A stretch of DNA of 64,000 nucleotides from an uncultured Peptostreptococcaceae bacterium (GCA_947072565.1 CAMTIM010000040.1:62001-126000); one strand, 5' to 3'; positions 1 through 9,178 are shown, numbered from the stretch's first letter. Notes: a model not told the origin generated them from the sequence alone. Numbers and translations: made by a program.

Positions 1-367
1 TATTCAATGGGATAGAACTACAAAGTGGGTAGAGGAAAACTTAGTAAATGATATAACTGTATTACAAGATATAGATGGGTTAAAAGAAGAAAAAACAGGA
101 TTACACGAAAGAGAATTTATTGAAACTAGAAGACATTGGTTCTCAAAAGAAGTTAAACACAAAACACATGGTAGTGTAAACATGCTTAATTTAGTAGAAG
201 GCGAAGAAGCAATAGTTAAGAGTCCAACTAATGAGTTTGAAGAGTTTGTAGTACATTATGCAGAAACATTTATAATACCAGCTTGTGTAGATGAATATAC
301 AATAACACCTTATGGAAAATCACAAGGAAAAGAAATAGCAACATTAAAGGCATATGTAAGGGGTTAA
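1..367 (+). CDS. Phosphosugar isomerase, class I mannose-6-phosphate isomerase type (3' part only)
   Basis: The reading frame is open from base 2 to the TAA at 365-367, giving about 121 C-terminal residues; the start lies outside the window. The end of the protein (EEFVVHYAETFIIPA, then DEYTITPYG) looks like the C-terminal cupin part of type I mannose-6-phosphate isomerase-like proteins, which interconvert aldose and ketose phosphates. The next genes are a fructose/mannose-family PTS permease and its IIA, so it probably isomerises the sugar phosphate that the permease delivers to the cytoplasm. The metal-binding part of the family is not in view, so the exact sugar cannot be given. An ATG at 182 lies inside the frame but is not a likely start. 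Confidence 0.7.
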   Translation, partial: IQWDRTTKWVEENLVNDITVLQDIDGLKEEKTGLHEREFIETRRHWFSKEVKHKTHGSVNMLNLVEGEEAIVKSPTNEFEEFVVHYAETFIIPACVDEYTITPYGKSQGKEIATLKAYVRG

Positions 368-392
368 TATATCCCCTTAAAGAGGAAAAAGA

Positions 393-426
393 TTGACTGT
401 GAAAAACGTTTGCAAAATTATACAAT
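393..426 (+). promoter_or_regulatory. Possible promoter with cre-like sequence before the PTS genes
   Basis: TTGACT at 393-398 could be a -35 box, followed by weak -10 candidates (TTATAC 418-423, TACAAT 421-426). GAAAAACGTTTGCA at 401-414 matches 12 of 14 positions of the cre consensus for CcpA. The -10 spacing is long, so this is a tentative call. Confidence 0.35.
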
Positions 427-481
427 AAAGATATAACAAAGCAATCATTTAAAAAAACTACATTAAATCAGGAGGCAAACT

Positions 482-1882
482 ATGAAACTTTTAGCAATAA
501 CATCTTGTCCTGTTGGAATTGCCCATACTTATATAGCAGCTGAGAAGCTTATGAAAATGGGAAAAAAAATGGGTATAGACATTAAAGTAGAGACACAAGG
601 ATCAACAGGTGTGGAAAATGAATTAACAGAAAAAGAAATAAAAGAAGCTGATGGAATAATAATAGCAGCTGATAAAACTGTTAACTTAGACAGATTTGCA
701 GGTAAAAAAATTCTAGAATGTCCAATAAGTAAAGCAATAAAAGAACCAGAAAATTTAATACAAATGTTTATAGATGGAAAAGTTTCAGTAAATAAATCAA
801 TAAAATCAAGCAATGATAATAAAATGAATTCTAAACAACCAGGATTTTACAAGCACTTAATGGGTGGAGTATCGTTTATGATACCATTTGTAGTGGTAGG
901 TGGTCTGTTAATAGCAATAGCCCTAGCACTTGGTGGAAAGCCAACTGATGCAGGATTAGTAATACCAGATGGTAGCTTTTGGAAACATATAGAAGCTATT
1001 GGAGCTGCAGGATTTACGTTTATGGTACCTATACTATCAGGATATATCGCATACTCAATAGCTGACAGACCAGGATTAGTACCAGGTATGATAGGTGGAT
1101 ATATAGCAGCAAATGGCCATTTTTATGGATCAGAAGTTAATGCAGGTTTCTTAGGTGGAATTATAACAGGATTTTTAGCAGGATATATAGCAAAATGGTT
1201 AAAGAACTTAAAAGTACCTCAAATGTTTAAACCAATAATGCCAATAATAGTTATTCCAATAATATCAACATTAATAGTTGGATTAGCATTTATATTAGTA
1301 TTAGGACAACCTATAGCTTCAATATTCTCAGGATTAACAGATTTATTAACAAGTCTTTCAGGTTCTCAAACAATAGTAATAGCAAGTTTATTAGGTGCAA
1401 TGATGGCATTTGATATGGGTGGACCTGTAAATAAAGTAGCATTTTTATTCGGTGTATCTATGTTAACATCAGGTAACGCATTGATAATGGGTTCAATAGG
1501 AGCTTCAGGAGTAATACCTCCATTAGGGATGGCATTAGCAACATTTATAAATAAAAAATTATATTCTCAAGATGAAATAGATGCAGGAAAAGCAGCACTG
1601 CTTATGGGATTTTGTGGGATAGGAGAAGGTGCAATACCTTTTGCATCAGTTGACCCACTAAGAGTTATACCTTCAATAATGGTAGGAGCAGTAGTAGCAG
1701 GTAATATAGCAATGTTTGCTGGAGTTACAAATATGGTGCCTCACTGTGGACCAATAGTAGCGTTAATGGGAGCTGTAGATGGTGTGTTAATGTTTATGGT
1801 TGCTATAGCAGCAGGTTCAATAGTAACAGCACTTATGGTTAACTTCTTAAAAGCTAGAAAAATGAAAAAAGTTCAAAATTAA
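482..1882 (+). CDS. PTS fructose/mannose-family IIBC permease
   Basis: 466 aa. Residues 1-100 form a fructose-type IIB domain starting MKLLAITSCPVGIAHT; Cys9 in the CPVGIAHT motif is the expected phosphorylation site. Residues of about 118-460 are a IIC domain with many membrane segments and glycine-rich loops (FDMGGPVNK, GEGAIPF). It imports a hexose and phosphorylates it using phosphate from IIA, encoded 25 bp downstream. AGGAGGC lies just before the ATG. The fused IIBC with a separate IIA resembles clostridial fructose/mannose-like systems paired with a phosphosugar isomerase. Substrate not proven; the upstream isomerase and the downstream PRD regulator suggest a locally controlled sugar operon. 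Confidence 0.9.
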   Translation: MKLLAITSCPVGIAHTYIAAEKLMKMGKKMGIDIKVETQGSTGVENELTEKEIKEADGIIIAADKTVNLDRFAGKKILECPISKAIKEPENLIQMFIDGKVSVNKSIKSSNDNKMNSKQPGFYKHLMGGVSFMIPFVVVGGLLIAIALALGGKPTDAGLVIPDGSFWKHIEAIGAAGFTFMVPILSGYIAYSIADRPGLVPGMIGGYIAANGHFYGSEVNAGFLGGIITGFLAGYIAKWLKNLKVPQMFKPIMPIIVIPIISTLIVGLAFILVLGQPIASIFSGLTDLLTSLSGSQTIVIASLLGAMMAFDMGGPVNKVAFLFGVSMLTSGNALIMGSIGASGVIPPLGMALATFINKKLYSQDEIDAGKAALLMGFCGIGEGAIPFASVDPLRVIPSIMVGAVVAGNIAMFAGVTNMVPHCGPIVALMGAVDGVLMFMVAIAAGSIVTALMVNFLKARKMKKVQN

Positions 1883-1907
1883 CATATAAAAACCAGGAGG
1901 CAAAGAA

Positions 1908-2357
1908 ATGTCAAATCAATTATTTAATGCTAAATTTATAGATTTAGATGCAAAAACAACTACAAAAGAGGAAACAATAAAATATCTAGCTTCATTAATA
2001 GCAGAGAATTTAAATGATAAAGATGAATATATAAGTGCAGTAATGGCTAGAGAAGCAATGTCTACAACAGGTATAGGAGAAGGAGTAGCTATTCCACATG
2101 GAAAGTCTAGTGGAGTAAGAGTTCCAACAGTAGCATTTGCAAAGATGTCTAACCCAATAGACTGGGAGAGTTTAGATGATGAGCCTGCAAACTTAATATT
2201 TTTAATAGCTGTACCAGATGGAGGAAACAATGAGCATCTACAAATATTAAAAATGTTAGCTATTTCTTTAATGGACGACGATTTTAAAGAAGAATTATTA
2301 AAAGTAGAAACTAATGAAGAAGCAGAAAAGCTACTTTTAGAAAGAATAGTTGGTTAA
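1908..2357 (+). CDS. PTS fructose-family IIA component
   Basis: 149 aa, the full length of a fructose/mannitol-type IIA domain. The motif GIGEGVAIPHGKSSGV contains His64, the expected phospho-histidine that receives phosphate from HPr and passes it to the IIB domain of the protein encoded just upstream. The strong AGGAGG at about 1896 and the 25-bp gap to the IIBC gene show co-transcription. A clear terminator follows at 2374, so the sugar operon ends here and the regulator downstream has its own transcription. Confidence 0.9.
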   Translation: MSNQLFNAKFIDLDAKTTTKEETIKYLASLIAENLNDKDEYISAVMAREAMSTTGIGEGVAIPHGKSSGVRVPTVAFAKMSNPIDWESLDDEPANLIFLIAVPDGGNNEHLQILKMLAISLMDDDFKEELLKVETNEEAEKLLLERIVG

Positions 2358-2373
2358 GAATTAGTATATTTTT

Positions 2374-2420
2374 AGGATTTAGGTAAAGTATTTAAAAAAA
2401 TGCTAAACCTAAATCCTTTT
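2374..2420 (+). terminator. Intrinsic terminator after the PTS genes
   Basis: AGGATTTAGGT at 2374-2384 pairs perfectly with ACCTAAATCCT at 2407-2417, followed by a short T run. Confidence 0.75.
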
Positions 2421-2513
2421 AGTATATTAACATACCTAAAATTAGTTTAAAATAAGTGTATTAATAAATTTCAAAAAGATAAACTAATGAAGAAGTGGGT
2501 GTTATTAATTATG

Positions 2514-4466
2514 GTCATCAATAATAGGCAACAGGAGATACTAGAGATTTTATTTAATAAAAAAGATGTTATTACATCTGATAAACTATGCTCTGCTATA
2601 AATGTATCATCTCGGACGGTAAGAAATGATATTAAGGAAATTAATAAAACCTTTAAAGATAAAGGAATAAATATATCTTCCCAAAAAGGAAAAGGATACA
2701 GATTAAATATAGAAGATATAGAACTCTTTAATAAACTTATAAAAAAGAAAGTAAACAATCTTGAAAGTGACTATTTAACTAAAGAGGAAAGATACAACTT
2801 TATAATTTTTATACTTCTTAAAAATAATTTAGAAAACACAGAGTATATAACTCAAATAGAATTAGCAGATAGCTTGTTTATAAGCATATCATCTCTAAAA
2901 AATGATTTAAAAATCGTAAAAGAAAAACTTGAAAAATACAAATTATCAATAGCTAAAGTCTCTAACAAAGGAATAATGTTAGATGGAGAAGAAGAATATA
3001 TCAGGTATTATATAAATAAACAATTACAAAAATCTCAATTATTTAAGCAAACATTCAATAGCATATACCAAAACAAAGTAAGCTCAATAAGTAAAGATGA
3101 TATATCTGTAATAATAAGAGAAAATATTATAAAATTTAAACTAAGGTTAACAGATGTTTCTTATAAAAATCTAATGAACTGTATACAAATCTGTATATTA
3201 AGAAAATCATACAACAAAAAAATACAATATCAAAGAGAATATATGGATAAAATAAAGAATGAATCTAGTTCATATATTAGTGAAAAAATATGTAGTGACA
3301 TAAAAGATAGATTCGATATTTCATTGATAGAATCAGATATAGTGTTTATCACAAAACATATTTTATCAAGCAATACAATTGTTAAAAGTAAATACGAAAT
3401 TTTATCTATGTTAAATACACAAGACCTAATGAATTATAAGCTAGTAGAAGAAATTATAAATGCTATAGATATAAATTTTGGTGTTAATTTAGATAGTGAC
3501 GATATCTTAAAGGATTTTTTAGTATCTCACATTAAAGGCGCAATAAATAGAGCTAAATATAATATAAAAGTCGAAAATGAAATGTTAAACAATATAAAGT
3601 CTAATTATCCATTTTCATTTGGAATGGGAATATTAGCAAATGATATTATCAAGAAAAATATAGGAATAAGATTATGCGAAGATGATGTAGGATTTTTATC
3701 TCTACACCTTGAAGCATCTATGAGAAGGCTTGAAATAAACAAAGAAAGAAAAGTCAAAAAAGTAATAATCATATGCTCAACAGGGGCTGGAACATCCCTT
3801 TTATTAAAAGTAAAATTACAAAAACAATTTGGAAATCAACTTATAATTGTAGATACTATTCCTTGGTATGAGTTTGATGAAAAACTATTAAGTGTACTAG
3901 ATTTTGTTATAAGTACTATGAAGCTAGATAGCATAAATAAGGATAGAATTGTTTATGTTAAAAATCTATTAGACGAAGAAGAAATACAAAATATAAAAAG
4001 TAAAATTAATGATGTACAAAGTAGTGAAATCTCACTTGATAAAAGATTTAAAGAAGATTTGTTTTTTATGGATTCAAATATAACAAATAAATCAGAAGCT
4101 ATAAAGTTTATGACTGATAAACTTGTAGATAGAGGATATATAAATAGTGAAATTCAAAGAGAATTTTTCAAAAGAGAAGAAATATCTAGTACTGAAATCG
4201 GTGATTTAGTTGCAATACCTCATACTATGCACAGTGATATAAAAGAATCATTTATATGTGTTTTGATTTTGAAAAAAAGTATTTTATGGGATAAAAAACA
4301 AGTACAGATTGTGATATTAATAGGTATGGCAAATCATGAACAAAAAGAGTGGAAGCTAAGTTTAGAAAAGCTTTATAGAAATATAGTTGATATACAAACT
4401 ACAACTAAACTAATCAAAAGCAGTGATTTCAAAGATTTTATAAATTATATAAAACATATAATATAA
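2514..4466 (+). CDS. PRD-domain PTS regulator (BglG/MtlR/LicR type)
   Basis: About 650 aa. An N-terminal winged helix begins NNRQQEILEIL, a second HTH follows, then two PRD domains in the middle, a IIB-like domain with KVIIICSTGAGTS (Cys421), and a C-terminal IIA-like domain with GDLVAIPHT (His570). This order is the one seen in transcription activators of the MtlR/LicR/ManR group, whose PRDs are phosphorylated by HPr and by the cognate PTS so that the gene set is induced when its sugar is present. Its place behind the isomerase-IIBC-IIA genes suggests it controls them. The ATG at 2514 fits the family start; an upstream in-frame ATG at 2487 would add nine residues. Neither has a strong ribosome binding site. 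Confidence 0.85.
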   Translation, partial: VINNRQQEILEILFNKKDVITSDKLCSAINVSSRTVRNDIKEINKTFKDKGINISSQKGKGYRLNIEDIELFNKLIKKKVNNLESDYLTKEERYNFIIFILLKNNLENTEYITQIELADSLFISISSLKNDLKIVKEKLEKYKLSIAKVSNKGIMLDGEEEYIRYYINKQLQKSQLFKQTFNSIYQNKVSSISKDDISVIIRENIIKFKLRLTDVSYKNLMNCIQICILRKSYNKKIQYQREYMDKIKNESSSYISEKICSDIKDRFDISLIESDIVFITKHILSSNTIVKSKYEILSMLNTQDLMNYKLVEEIINAIDINFGVNLDSDDILKDFLVSHIKGAINRAKYNIKVENEMLNNIKSNYPFSFGMGILANDIIKKNIGIRLCEDDVGFLSLHLEASMRRLEINKERKVKKVIIICSTGAGTSLLLKVKLQKQFGNQLIIVDTIPWYEFDEKLLSVLDFVISTMKLDSINKDRIVYVKNLLDEEEIQNIKSKINDVQSSEISLDKRFKEDLFFMDSNITNKSEAIKFMTDKLVDRGYINSEIQREFFKREEISSTEIGDLVAIPHTMHSDIKESFICVLILKKSILWDKKQVQIVILIGMANHEQKEWKLSLEKLYRNIVDIQTTTKLIKSSDFKDFINYIKHII

Positions 4467-4508
4467 AAAAATGAATTATAAAATATTAAAAAAATTTCCT
4501 GTGCAATA

Positions 4509-4540
4509 AAAAAGACCTAAGAATATTCTTAGGTCTTTTT
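4509..4540. terminator. Bidirectional terminator between converging genes
   Basis: AAAGACCTAAGAAT and ATTCTTAGGTCTTT form a near-perfect hairpin with A and T runs on both sides, between the rightward regulator and the leftward antiporter. Confidence 0.85.
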
Positions 4541-4548
4541 GTTTATAA

Positions 4549-5505
4549 TTATCTCATTATAGTGTAAGCCATATATAATACATAAAGTATTATTAAAATA
4601 ATACCTTCACTTTTAACAAGAGATCTATCTCTTCTCATAAATATATGTAAAAGAATAGTTATAGCTAACATAAAGATTATGTCAAATATAGCGAATGCAC
4701 TTATAGTTATAGGGCTTATAGTACTTGCTAGTCCTAAAATTAAAAGTATATTAAATATATTTGAACCTATAACATTACCAATTGCTATTTCAGTTTCACC
4801 TTTTTTAGTAGCGATAACTGATGTTACAAATTCAGGTAGTGAAGTACCTACTGCAACTATAGTTAATCCAACTAAGTTAGGACTCATACCAAATGAAGTA
4901 GCAATAGTAGTAGCTGATTTAACAACCATATCACCACCAAGTACTATACCAACGATTCCAACTATACTTAATATTATAGTAGTTACCATAGGAACTTCTT
5001 TAGCTGGTGTAACCTCTATAGCTACAGCTGTTTCTCCGCCTGATACTTGTTCTTCGTTAGTAGATTTTTTAGCACTTTTTATAGTAGATACTAAGAAATA
5101 AGTAAATACTACTAAGAATAAAATTCCCTCTATTCTACTTATTTTAAAGTCTATTGCAAAGAATAATAGCATTGCACTTACGATTATTAAAAAAGGAGAA
5201 TCTTTTTTTAGAGTATTTTTTTCAACTGGTAATTTTGCGATTATAGATGAAACTCCAAGAACTATAAGTATATTAAAGAAATTAGACCCGACAATGTTAG
5301 CAACACTCATATCGTTTTGACCTGCTAGAGATGAGGTAATACTTACCGCAGCTTCTGGGGCACTAGTACCCATTGCTACTATAGTAAGACCTATAATCAT
5401 AGATGGAACATTGAATTTTCTAGCTATAGATGCTGCTCCCTCTACGAACAAATCGGCACCCTTTATAAGGAATACAAATCCTAGTATTAATATTAAAAAC
5501 GTCAT
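4549..5505 (-). CDS. Calcium/sodium antiporter, CaCA family (YrbG-like)
   Basis: 318 aa integral membrane protein with two inverted halves. The first alpha repeat holds GLTIVAMGTSAPE followed by NIVGSNFFNI, the second GLTIVAVGTSLPE followed by GNVIGSNIFNI; the acidic residues after GTS in each repeat are the ion-binding residues of K-dependent or K-independent Na/Ca exchangers. Length and duplicated layout match bacterial YrbG-type exchangers that extrude calcium. The start is supported by AGGAGGC 7 bases upstream. It is a single gene convergent with the PRD regulator, with a divergent promoter region shared with the gene at 5700. Confidence 0.92.
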   Translation of the reverse strand: MTFLILILGFVFLIKGADLFVEGAASIARKFNVPSMIIGLTIVAMGTSAPEAAVSITSSLAGQNDMSVANIVGSNFFNILIVLGVSSIIAKLPVEKNTLKKDSPFLIIVSAMLLFFAIDFKISRIEGILFLVVFTYFLVSTIKSAKKSTNEEQVSGGETAVAIEVTPAKEVPMVTTIILSIVGIVGIVLGGDMVVKSATTIATSFGMSPNLVGLTIVAVGTSLPEFVTSVIATKKGETEIAIGNVIGSNIFNILLILGLASTISPITISAFAIFDIIFMLAITILLHIFMRRDRSLVKSEGIILIILYVLYMAYTIMR

Positions 5506-5699
5506 TTAAACTGCCTCCTAATGTGATTGAATATATTTTCATATCTAATTAGTATAACATTATGTATACTTTATTGTAAATAATTAGCATAAGGAATGTT
5601 TTATGTGTTGGATGTATTTCTAATGCAGCTTATTTAATTTACTTTAATTAATGCTGAGGCTATAATTAAAATAGTGCGTAAATTTAGGAGGAAAATATT

Positions 5700-6041
5700 A
5701 TGGATAGTGCATCAGCATCTACAATAGGGTTTGCAATAATTGTAGCGGGATATTTTATAGGAAAGGGCATTAGAAATGGAATGGCTTGTTCTAATAAAGA
5801 ATATGTTCCTAAAGAGGAAAGAGGCTTATTAGATTTAATGCATATGCAATATGAAGATATAGTAAAAAGAAAATTTGTAAAAAAGCAATATATTGCTAAA
5901 TGGCTTGGAATACCAAAAAAGAAAGTTGAAACTTTTACTGCTAAATATCCTAATATACCAAGTATAACTATTGCTGGAGAAGTGTATTACATAAGAGAAG
6001 AACTTGATGAGTGGTTTATAGATGTGTTAAATAATAAGTAA
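5700..6041 (+). CDS. Hypothetical protein with one membrane segment and a helix-turn-helix-like end
   Basis: 113 aa. Residues about 6-24 are a single hydrophobic segment. The C-terminal half (KQYIAKWLGIPKKKVETF, then VYYIREELDEWF) has the pattern of an excisionase or MerR-like winged helix in which a tyrosine-rich wing follows the recognition helix. A membrane-tethered DNA-binding or protein-binding role is inference only; I do not recognise a named family. A good AGGAGG site precedes the ATG, and TATAAT at 5661-5666 is a likely -10 box. Confidence 0.65.
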   Translation: MDSASASTIGFAIIVAGYFIGKGIRNGMACSNKEYVPKEERGLLDLMHMQYEDIVKRKFVKKQYIAKWLGIPKKKVETFTAKYPNIPSITIAGEVYYIREELDEWFIDVLNNK

Positions 6042-6140
6042 AATATTAAGGCTTAAAATTCTAATTAGTATTTGTCGAACTTTGGATTAAATTGAAAGAT
6101 TGTTTTCATGGTAATTATTGTAAAATTATTATAAAATGAA

Positions 6141-6190
6141 AGAATGCGAAAGGAATTAATCAAAAAAGAATATGAAAGGAATTAATCAAA
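6141..6190 (+). repeat. Tandem 24-bp repeat forming a duplicated ribosome binding region
   Basis: Two copies of a 24-bp unit (6141-6164 and 6167-6190) differ only at AGAATGCG versus AGAATATG. Each contains GAAAGGAATTAATCAAA; the second copy places AAAGGA just before the ATG at 6192. Confidence 0.8.
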
Positions 6191-6191
6191 T

Positions 6192-6431
6192 ATGTACAAT
6201 AAATTTAAAATTAGTAATAAAAAAATATATATAACAATATTTATATTAAGTTTTATCTGCTTAATGATTTCAGTTAAGTTGTTTATTAATGTTGCAATTT
6301 ATACAGATAATTTTAATACATCTCCTGATGTTGTATATGGTGGAGAGTTATGGAATAGCGTTAGTTGGATACAAATGGGATTGATATTTTTTATAGGTAT
6401 AATATCTTTATTTAAAATAAATAATAATTAA
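6192..6431 (+). CDS. Small two-segment membrane protein, unknown function
   Basis: 79 aa with hydrophobic stretches at about residues 11-33 and 57-73 and a short outside loop containing SPDVVYGGELWNSVSW. Not a family I can name. The start is set by AAAGGAATT in the second copy of the 24-bp leader repeat. The gene ends before a strong terminator at 6470 and stands alone. Confidence 0.55.
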   Translation: MYNKFKISNKKIYITIFILSFICLMISVKLFINVAIYTDNFNTSPDVVYGGELWNSVSWIQMGLIFFIGIISLFKINNN

Positions 6432-6468
6432 TTTATTTGTGTTAATGCAAAAAATATAGGAAAATACT

Positions 6469-6497
6469 AAGCACTTAGAATGACTAAGTGCTTTTTG
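6469..6497 (+). terminator. Intrinsic terminator
   Basis: AGCACTTAG (6470-6478) pairs with CTAAGTGCT (6484-6492), then TTTT. The downstream bases GTGTTCACTAAAA resemble the left arm of the dispersed palindrome found elsewhere in the window. Confidence 0.85.
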
Positions 6498-6513
6498 TGT
6501 TCACTAAAATATT

Positions 6514-6768
6514 TTACTTTTGTAAAATTGATTTAATAGTTGCTTTTAGTAACATCAAAGAAAATATAGCAGTAATTATTATACCTATTATAGAAAGAAC
6601 TGAAATTGTATCATATAAAGTTTTAAATATAATTAAACCAGTTTTTGTAGTTTCTTCAGGATAAATCCTAAATTGAATATCAGATATTATTGCTGTTCCT
6701 AATATTTTTAGTATCATTAATGATATTCCACTTACAATACCCATTAAAAAATTCTTGTAGTTTTTCAT
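6514..6768 (-). CDS. Small membrane protein, unknown function
   Basis: 84 aa with membrane segments at about residues 8-28 and 53-77 separated by a polar loop (RIYPEETTKTG). The ribosome binding site AAGGGGG precedes the ATG. No family recognised. It runs opposite to its neighbours and has no obvious partner. Confidence 0.6.
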   Translation of the reverse strand: MKNYKNFLMGIVSGISLMILKILGTAIISDIQFRIYPEETTKTGLIIFKTLYDTISVLSIIGIIITAIFSLMLLKATIKSILQK

Positions 6769-7068
6769 TTTATATCCCCCTTGTTATAATTTTAGTAGTA
6801 ACTAAAGTAACTTATAAGAGTATTCTAAAAAAATACGTTTAATGCATGAATATTATTTTTAATAATAAGTTTATTGTTAAGGCAACAACCCCTTTATATA
6901 AAGTGGTTATTAATTATTGAAAGAATGACACATAAAACAATGGTCTTGAGGACTAGTCAAATATTTTTAGTTAGAAGGTGATTTACTTAGATTATTAAAA
7001 CGGCTATAATTTAAGTAACGTACCAACATTTAAAAAGTATTAAAAAGAAAAAATATCGGGGGCAACAA

Positions 7069-7719
7069 ATGAAAATAAATAAGAAAATTGTAAATCCAAT
7101 GATTTTTATAGTTATGTATATGGTGTATTTCTTTTGTATAACGAAATACTTATATAATAATAATTTATTAATAAAACTTAATAGTATTACTCCATCAAAT
7201 GTTTCAATAAAGTTATTGGATGATTTTTTAACTAGTTTATTTATAGTAATTATTATTATATCTGTTACTTTAATAAGAAAACAATCATTAAGCCATATAG
7301 GAATAACAAAAAATAATAGTATGCTTGTTTTTGCATTACTATCTATATATTTTGGAATATTTTTTATCAAGGGAGATTTTTCATTAATCGGCATATATAA
7401 ATGTTTTTACTATTTAATAGTTGTAGCTTTTTCGGAGGAACTTATTTTTAGGGGGTACTTATTTACATCATTAGATAGAGAATTGCCTATATATTTATCA
7501 GTTATAATTAGTGGTATGATGTGGGGTGCTATGCATGCTTTTATTCCAATTATTATAAATAACTATTCTGTTATAGGGTCACTTAATGCCATTTGTTCGG
7601 AACTTGGAAGCGGAATTTTAGCTGGTGGATTATTTATTTTAATATATAAAAAGAGTAAATCTTTAATAATCCCAATTATGATACATGCAATCTTAGATTT
7701 TGTAAGCGTATTATTTTAG
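7069..7719 (+). CDS. CPBP-family intramembrane metalloprotease
   Basis: 216 aa, about six membrane segments. Motif 1 is SEELIFRGY (Glu123, Glu124, Arg128), motif 2 is MHAFIP (His156), motif 3 is IHAILD (His206): the glutamate and histidine set of CPBP/Rce1-type enzymes. In bacteria these often act in bacteriocin self-immunity or membrane protein processing. The start is fixed by GGGGGCAAC before the ATG. Single gene with a possible extended -10 GGCTATAAT at 7002-7010. The target is unknown. After the stop, 7720-8000 holds a short open stretch ending at 7822 (encoding LSIIGTIFGMIAILLD) that could be a gene tail remnant. Confidence 0.85.
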   Translation: MKINKKIVNPMIFIVMYMVYFFCITKYLYNNNLLIKLNSITPSNVSIKLLDDFLTSLFIVIIIISVTLIRKQSLSHIGITKNNSMLVFALLSIYFGIFFIKGDFSLIGIYKCFYYLIVVAFSEELIFRGYLFTSLDRELPIYLSVIISGMMWGAMHAFIPIIINNYSVIGSLNAICSELGSGILAGGLFILIYKKSKSLIIPIMIHAILDFVSVLF

Positions 7720-8001
7720 AGAAACAATATTAAAAGATAAAAGTTTAAAATCTTCTTCTAAAATGATTTGGTTGAGTATTATAGGTACTATATTTGGGAT
7801 GATAGCTATTTTATTGGATTAAATAATTTAACTAATTGTAAATACAATATTATACTTAAAACATATGTTTGAAAAATTTTAACATTTCAGTCCGGTTTTC
7901 ATCCATCTTAGTCCAATTATACAAATTTATAGTGAAATTATGCTATTATAAAAGCATTCTTGCATATACAGAAAACTAAGATATGAAAGGTGGTTATTAA
8001 T

Positions 8002-8160
8002 ATGAAAAAAATGTATTCTATATTGTTGTTAGTTTGTATTATATTAATTATATTTATTTTATTGAATAAATACCATGTATATATGACTGGGAAAATAATA
8101 TTAGGAGTTTCAGCTGGGTTTGCAGTTTCATCTATTATGAATCTATGCAGACGTAACTAG
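8002..8160 (+). CDS. Very small membrane protein (52 aa)
   Basis: ATG at 8002 has AAAGGTGG upstream and the frame runs 52 codons to TAG at 8158. The product starts MKKMYSILLLVCIILIIFI, a hydrophobic helix, followed by a second helix with glycines (ILGVSAGFAVSSIM) and a basic end. A two-helix hairpin membrane peptide of unknown function. The good ribosome binding site and continuous frame are the only support. Confidence 0.5.
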   Translation: MKKMYSILLLVCIILIIFILLNKYHVYMTGKIILGVSAGFAVSSIMNLCRRN

Positions 8161-8364
8161 AAATATTTTACTTAACAAAAAAGTAATGATTTTTAATATT
8201 ACTATCTTCTTAGATTCATAAAAATATTATGAATTGTCTTTATAAAATCTTAAAAAAAACTCAAAATAATCGTAGACTATATTTAAATTATAGACTTAGA
8301 AAAAATTGTACATATTTTTATAAAAATAATGTCAAAAAACAACAATAAATCATACTATACAAAA

Positions 8365-8396
8365 GAGGATGTCCTGTAAGTATAAAAATCATCCTC
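8365..8396 (+). promoter_or_regulatory. Stem-loop in the leader of the amidase gene
   Basis: GAGGATG (8365-8371) pairs perfectly with CATCCTC (8390-8396), ending 14 bases before the GGAGG of the amidase gene. No T run follows, so it is not a terminator; it may affect mRNA stability or translation. Confidence 0.4.
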
Positions 8397-8423
8397 AACA
8401 TTTAGTTATAGGAGGCGATAAAT

Positions 8424-9128
8424 TTGGCTAAGAAGGTATTTATTGATCCTGGTCATGGAGGCACAGACAGTGGAGCTGTAGGTGTTGATAACTTATTAGA
8501 AAAAAATATCAACTTGCAAGTAGCTAGAAAAGTTGAAGAATTACTAAAAAAACAAGGTTTAGATGTTAAATTAAGCAGATATTCAGATGAAACAGTTTCT
8601 CTAGGTTCAAGAACTAATAATGCAAATGCATGGAAAGCAGACTGTTTTATATCTATACACTGTAATGCTTTTAATGAAAAAGCAAATGGAGTAGAAACTT
8701 ATTCACATACTTCAGCTACAAATGATTTAGCAAATAGAATTCACTATGAATTATTAAAGACAAAAGCATATAGTGCAAACAGAGGAACTAAGACTGCTAA
8801 TTATTATGTATTAAGAAATACTAGTATGAGAGCAAGTCTTGTAGAGTTAGGTTTTATTGACAATAAGGCAGATGCTAAATTCCTAACACAAAATCAAGAT
8901 GAACTAGCACTTGGAATAGCAAAAGGAATATGCAGATATTTAAATGTTGAATACAAGCCAGCATCAAACTCAACAGAAACTCCAAAGCCACCAGTAACTG
9001 ATAGTGAAACTTTTTATAGAGTAGTTTGTGGTTCTTATAATAATAAAGTTTATGCAGAAGAAAAAGTAGAAGAATTAAAAGACTTAGGAATGAAAGATGT
9101 TTTTATAACAGCTTATAAAAAAGAATAA
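8424..9128 (+). CDS. N-acetylmuramoyl-L-alanine amidase with C-terminal SPOR domain
   Basis: 234 aa. Residues 1-172 are an Amidase_3 domain: zinc ligands His11 (IDPGHGG), Glu26 and His79 (ISIHCNAF) and the catalytic Glu141 (VELGFIDN). A linker rich in Ser, Thr and Pro (180-195) leads to a SPOR domain (about 196-232) that binds glycan strands lacking stem peptides. The enzyme cuts the bond between MurNAc and L-alanine of peptidoglycan. There is no signal peptide, so it must act in the mother cell or be released by lysis or a holin; related clostridial phage endolysins have this design, but no phage genes are nearby. The start codon is TTG with GGAGG 9 bases upstream. Confidence 0.92.
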   Translation: MAKKVFIDPGHGGTDSGAVGVDNLLEKNINLQVARKVEELLKKQGLDVKLSRYSDETVSLGSRTNNANAWKADCFISIHCNAFNEKANGVETYSHTSATNDLANRIHYELLKTKAYSANRGTKTANYYVLRNTSMRASLVELGFIDNKADAKFLTQNQDELALGIAKGICRYLNVEYKPASNSTETPKPPVTDSETFYRVVCGSYNNKVYAEEKVEELKDLGMKDVFITAYKKE

Positions 9129-9144
9129 TTAAATTAGTAAAAGG

Positions 9145-9178
9145 TCTATATCCTAAAATTAGGATATAGATTTTTTTT
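9145..9178 (+). terminator. Intrinsic terminator of the amidase gene
   Basis: TCTATATCCT (9145-9154) pairs with AGGATATAGA (9161-9170) followed by eight T residues. Confidence 0.9.

Noticed and set aside
7745-7822. Short hydrophobic frame after the CPBP gene
   Set aside because: Under 30 codons, no ribosome site; mentioned with the CPBP gene but not called.
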